From positions 1 through 6,763 of the forward strand of contig CAAGIZ010000183.1 in NCBI GenBank assembly GCA_900770075.1: a stretch of 6,763 nucleotides of DNA, in the 5' to 3' direction. The stretch's first letter is position 1. Each line of letters starts with the position of its first letter. The position numbers and the translations under genes were made by a program. Positions 4,823 through 6,763 of this stretch are shown here, in pieces. Under the pieces are notes generated by a model. The model was given only the letters and a program-made list of their open reading frames with translations. It was not told the DNA's origin and ran no database searches. Source of the DNA: Spirochaetia bacterium (GTDB lineage: Bacteria; Spirochaetota; Spirochaetia; Treponematales; Treponemataceae).

Positions 4823-4833
4823 ATGGAGGACTT

Positions 4834-5070
4834 ATGACAATCCAGGAAATGCTTGGACAGAGTGCTATTCTTACTGTTCTAGGTATGTGTGTCGTTTTTG
4901 CCTTCCTCATAATCTTGATTGGCTTTATGAATCTTCTCAGAGTTTTCGTTCATGCTGCCAAACTTGACAAAGAGGCGCCAAAATCCGAAAGTGCTGCACC
5001 TGCGCCTGCACAGGCCGACCAGAAAGCAGTTGTTGCCGCAATTGCTGCCGCACTTCACAATAAAAATTAA
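4834..5070 (+). CDS. oadG: Oxaloacetate decarboxylase, gamma subunit
   Basis: OadG is the small membrane-anchored subunit (PF04277) that holds the alpha and beta subunits of the Na+-pumping oxaloacetate decarboxylase together at the inner membrane. The 78-residue product has the family layout: a short N-terminus, one transmembrane helix (about residues 11-35, AILTVLGMCVVFAFLIILIG then FMNLL), a charged turn (HAAKLDKEAPKSES), an Ala/Pro linker (APAPAQADQ), and an Ala-rich end AAIAAALHNKN carrying a His near the terminus. ATG 4834 is chosen because GGAGG (4825-4829) stands just before it. A GTG at 4807 in the same frame would add nine residues but has no binding site. The next gene is the alpha subunit 20 bases on, as in other oad operons. 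The sequence is short and low in complexity, so much of the confidence comes from that neighbour. Confidence 0.85.
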   Translation: MTIQEMLGQSAILTVLGMCVVFAFLIILIGFMNLLRVFVHAAKLDKEAPKSESAAPAPAQADQKAVVAAIAAALHNKN

Positions 5071-5072
5071 CA

Positions 5073-5090
5073 TTAGAGGTAAATGACAAA
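5073..5090 (+). promoter_or_regulatory. oadA ribosome binding region, duplicated ahead of the 36-codon ORF
   Basis: TTAGAGGTAAAT (5073-5084) carries the AGAGG ribosome binding site of oadA, with an 11-base spacing to the ATG at 5091. The same 12 bases with the same distance to an ATG occur at 2644-2661. An ATG at 5083 in another frame overlaps the block but its frame does not match the protein. Confidence 0.6.
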
Positions 5091-6763
5091 ATGGCAAAAA
5101 AAATTGGTATTTCTGAACTTGTATTGCGTGATGCTACACAGTCCCTTCACGCTACCCGCATGACTTTGGCAGACATGCTGCCAATCGCTCCTTCTATCGA
5201 CAAAATCGGTTACTGGGCTGCAGAAGCCTGGGGTGGAGCAACTTACGACTCTTGTATCCGCTTTTTGAACGAAGATCCTTGGGAGCGCCTTAGAAAACTC
5301 CACGCCGCCATGCCAAACACAAAAATCATGATGCTCCTGCGCGGTCAGAACCTTCTCGGTTACCGCCACTATGCAGACGATGTTGTAGATAAATTCGTAG
5401 AAACTGCTGCAAACAACGGTATCGATGTTTTCCGCATCTTTGATGCATGTAACGACCCGCGCAACCTTGAACGGGCAACAAAAGCAGCAAAAAAGACCGG
5501 CAAGCACGTTCAGATGGCTATCTCTTATGCTACAACTCCATACCACACAAAAGAAATTTATGCAGACCTGGCAAAAACTTATGCCGACTTCGGTGCAGAT
5601 TCAATCTGTATTAAAGATATGTCTGGTCTTCTCAAGCCTTACGAAGCCTATGACCTTGTAAAGGCAATCAAGTCTAAGGTTGATCTTCCTGTAGAAATTC
5701 ACTCCCACGCAACGACAGGTCTTTCTGTTGCAACCTTGCTCAAGGCTGCAGAAGCTGGTGCCGATGTCCTTGACACTGCAATTTCTGCCATGGCTATGGG
5801 AACTTCTCATTCACCTACAGAAACAGTTGTAGAAATGCTCAAGGGAACTGAATACGACACAGGTCTTGATATTTCAGCTCTTTTGGAAATTGCCGCATAC
5901 TTCCGCGATATCCGCAAGCACTATTCTTCACTGGAATCCAAATTCCTCGGTGCAGATACACGCATCCTTAAATCTCAGGTTCCTGGCGGAATGCTTTCCA
6001 ACCTGGAATCTCAGCTTAAACAGCAGGGTGCTTCTGACAAGATGGACGAAGTTCTTAAAGAACTCCCGCTCGTTCAGAAAGACGTAGGATATGTTCCGCT
6101 TGTAACTCCGACATCTCAGATCGTAGGAACTCAGGCTGTATTCAACGTTCTCTTCGGACGCTACAACAACATGACAGGCGAATTCCGCGACCTCCTTACT
6201 GGAAAATACGGAAAACTTCCTGCTGCACCAAACCCAGACCTTGTTAAAAAAGCTCTTGAACTCAACAAGATGGAAAAGGTTGTTGATTGCCGTCCTGCTG
6301 ACCTTATTGAACCTGAATGGGACAAAATGGTTGAAGAAGCTAAAAAGAACGGCGGTAACGGTTCTGTAGAAGATACCCTTACTTATGCAATGTTCCCGAA
6401 AGTTGCTGCTAAATTCTTCGAAACAAGGGCAAACGGTCCTGTTGATGCAGAAAAAACATTTGCTGTAAAGGAAGCTCCGAAGGCTGCTTCTTCAAACGGC
6501 TCTTACACAGTTACTGTAAACGGAACTTCATATCAAGTTACTGCAAACGGAGACAACATTACTGTTGATGGAACTCCTTACAATGTAACTTTCGGTGCTG
6601 CAGGTGCTGCTCCGGCTCCAGTTGCCGCTGCTGCTGTTGGCGGAGAAGACGTTAAGGCTCCTGTTGCAGGAACTCTCCTTAAACAGTGCTTTGCAAACGG
6701 AACAAAAGTTACGAAAGGTCAGACAATAATCATCGTTGAATCCATGAAAATGGAACTTGAAGT
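5091..6763 (+). CDS. oadA: Oxaloacetate decarboxylase, alpha subunit (carboxyltransferase and biotinyl domains; 3' end outside window)
   Basis: The frame is open from ATG 5091 to the window edge, giving 557 residues. OadA transfers the carboxyl group of oxaloacetate to its own biotin. The beta subunit then decarboxylates carboxybiotin and exports Na+. The carboxyltransferase domain (about 1-280) shows LRDATQSLHATR with metal ligand Asp14, FRIFDACND, CIKDMSGLLKP with Lys175, and EIHSHATTGLS with His204 and His206. The PYC/OADA conserved domain follows (about 300-455, including QVPGGMLSNL and VTPTSQIVGTQAV). Two tandem beta-type repeats (about 470-501), an Ala/Pro linker (about 502-517) and the biotinyl domain come next, with ESMKMELEV and biotinyl Lys553. 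Only the last few residues are missing. Codon use is strongly biased (mostly CGC/CGT for Arg, CTT/CTC for Leu), unlike rlmI or miaA, which suggests high expression. A pyruvate carboxylase B subunit is the alternative; the oadG neighbour favours the decarboxylase. Confidence 0.95.
   Translation, partial: MAKKIGISELVLRDATQSLHATRMTLADMLPIAPSIDKIGYWAAEAWGGATYDSCIRFLNEDPWERLRKLHAAMPNTKIMMLLRGQNLLGYRHYADDVVDKFVETAANNGIDVFRIFDACNDPRNLERATKAAKKTGKHVQMAISYATTPYHTKEIYADLAKTYADFGADSICIKDMSGLLKPYEAYDLVKAIKSKVDLPVEIHSHATTGLSVATLLKAAEAGADVLDTAISAMAMGTSHSPTETVVEMLKGTEYDTGLDISALLEIAAYFRDIRKHYSSLESKFLGADTRILKSQVPGGMLSNLESQLKQQGASDKMDEVLKELPLVQKDVGYVPLVTPTSQIVGTQAVFNVLFGRYNNMTGEFRDLLTGKYGKLPAAPNPDLVKKALELNKMEKVVDCRPADLIEPEWDKMVEEAKKNGGNGSVEDTLTYAMFPKVAAKFFETRANGPVDAEKTFAVKEAPKAASSNGSYTVTVNGTSYQVTANGDNITVDGTPYNVTFGAAGAAPAPVAAAAVGGEDVKAPVAGTLLKQCFANGTKVTKGQTIIIVESMKMELE

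Noticed and set aside
4807..4833. GTG start at 4807 adding nine residues to OadG
   Set aside because: There is no ribosome binding site before the GTG, whereas GGAGG stands directly before ATG 4834, and the extra residues (PLLFYGGL) do not fit OadG N-termini.
5091..6763. oadA as pyruvate carboxylase subunit B or methylmalonyl-CoA decarboxylase alpha
   Set aside because: The adjacent membrane-anchor gene oadG argues against a soluble pyruvate carboxylase, and methylmalonyl-CoA decarboxylase alpha has a different (crotonase-like carboxyltransferase) fold.

Overview
The window looks like chromosome from a host-associated spirochaete, most likely a Treponema. This rests on moderate GC with A-rich spacers, the mix of housekeeping genes, a MiaA of the long 'GSGKD' type, and a sodium-pump oxaloacetate decarboxylase locus. 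The genus call is inference from gene flavour; no marker gene is present. There are no tRNA or rRNA genes, insertion sequences, phage genes, defence genes or CRISPR arrays.

Left third (1-2595): the tail of an unidentified gene is followed on the + strand by rlmI (23S rRNA cytosine methyltransferase) and miaA (tRNA A37 dimethylallyltransferase). These two are packed tightly enough to be translationally coupled, and together they form an RNA-modification pair. A 70-codon gene of unknown function on the - strand converges on miaA and overlaps its end by 4 bases.

Middle (2596-4633): a divergent spacer holds an inverted repeat and an apparently translated 36-codon small ORF. Its start region copies that of oadA. 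Next comes a TatD-family metal hydrolase gene. A 262-base non-coding interval then holds a dense run of short perfect hairpins, GC-rich in its left half, which looks like an inserted repetitive element. dapB (lysine/diaminopimelate pathway) follows directly and has no convincing promoter of its own.

Right third (4634-6763): a good sigma-70-type promoter and a leader of about 130 bases precede oadG and oadA. These encode the gamma and alpha subunits of the Na+-pumping oxaloacetate decarboxylase. oadA runs off the window just after its biotinyl-lysine motif, and oadB would be expected beyond. oadA has clearly different, expression-optimised codon use.

Nothing here is a clear new multi-gene system. 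The less ordinary material is non-coding or very small: the hairpin array, the 36-codon ORF with its oadA-like start, a dyad that covers that ORF's ribosome binding site, and a 16-base motif shared between the leaders of tatD and oadG.
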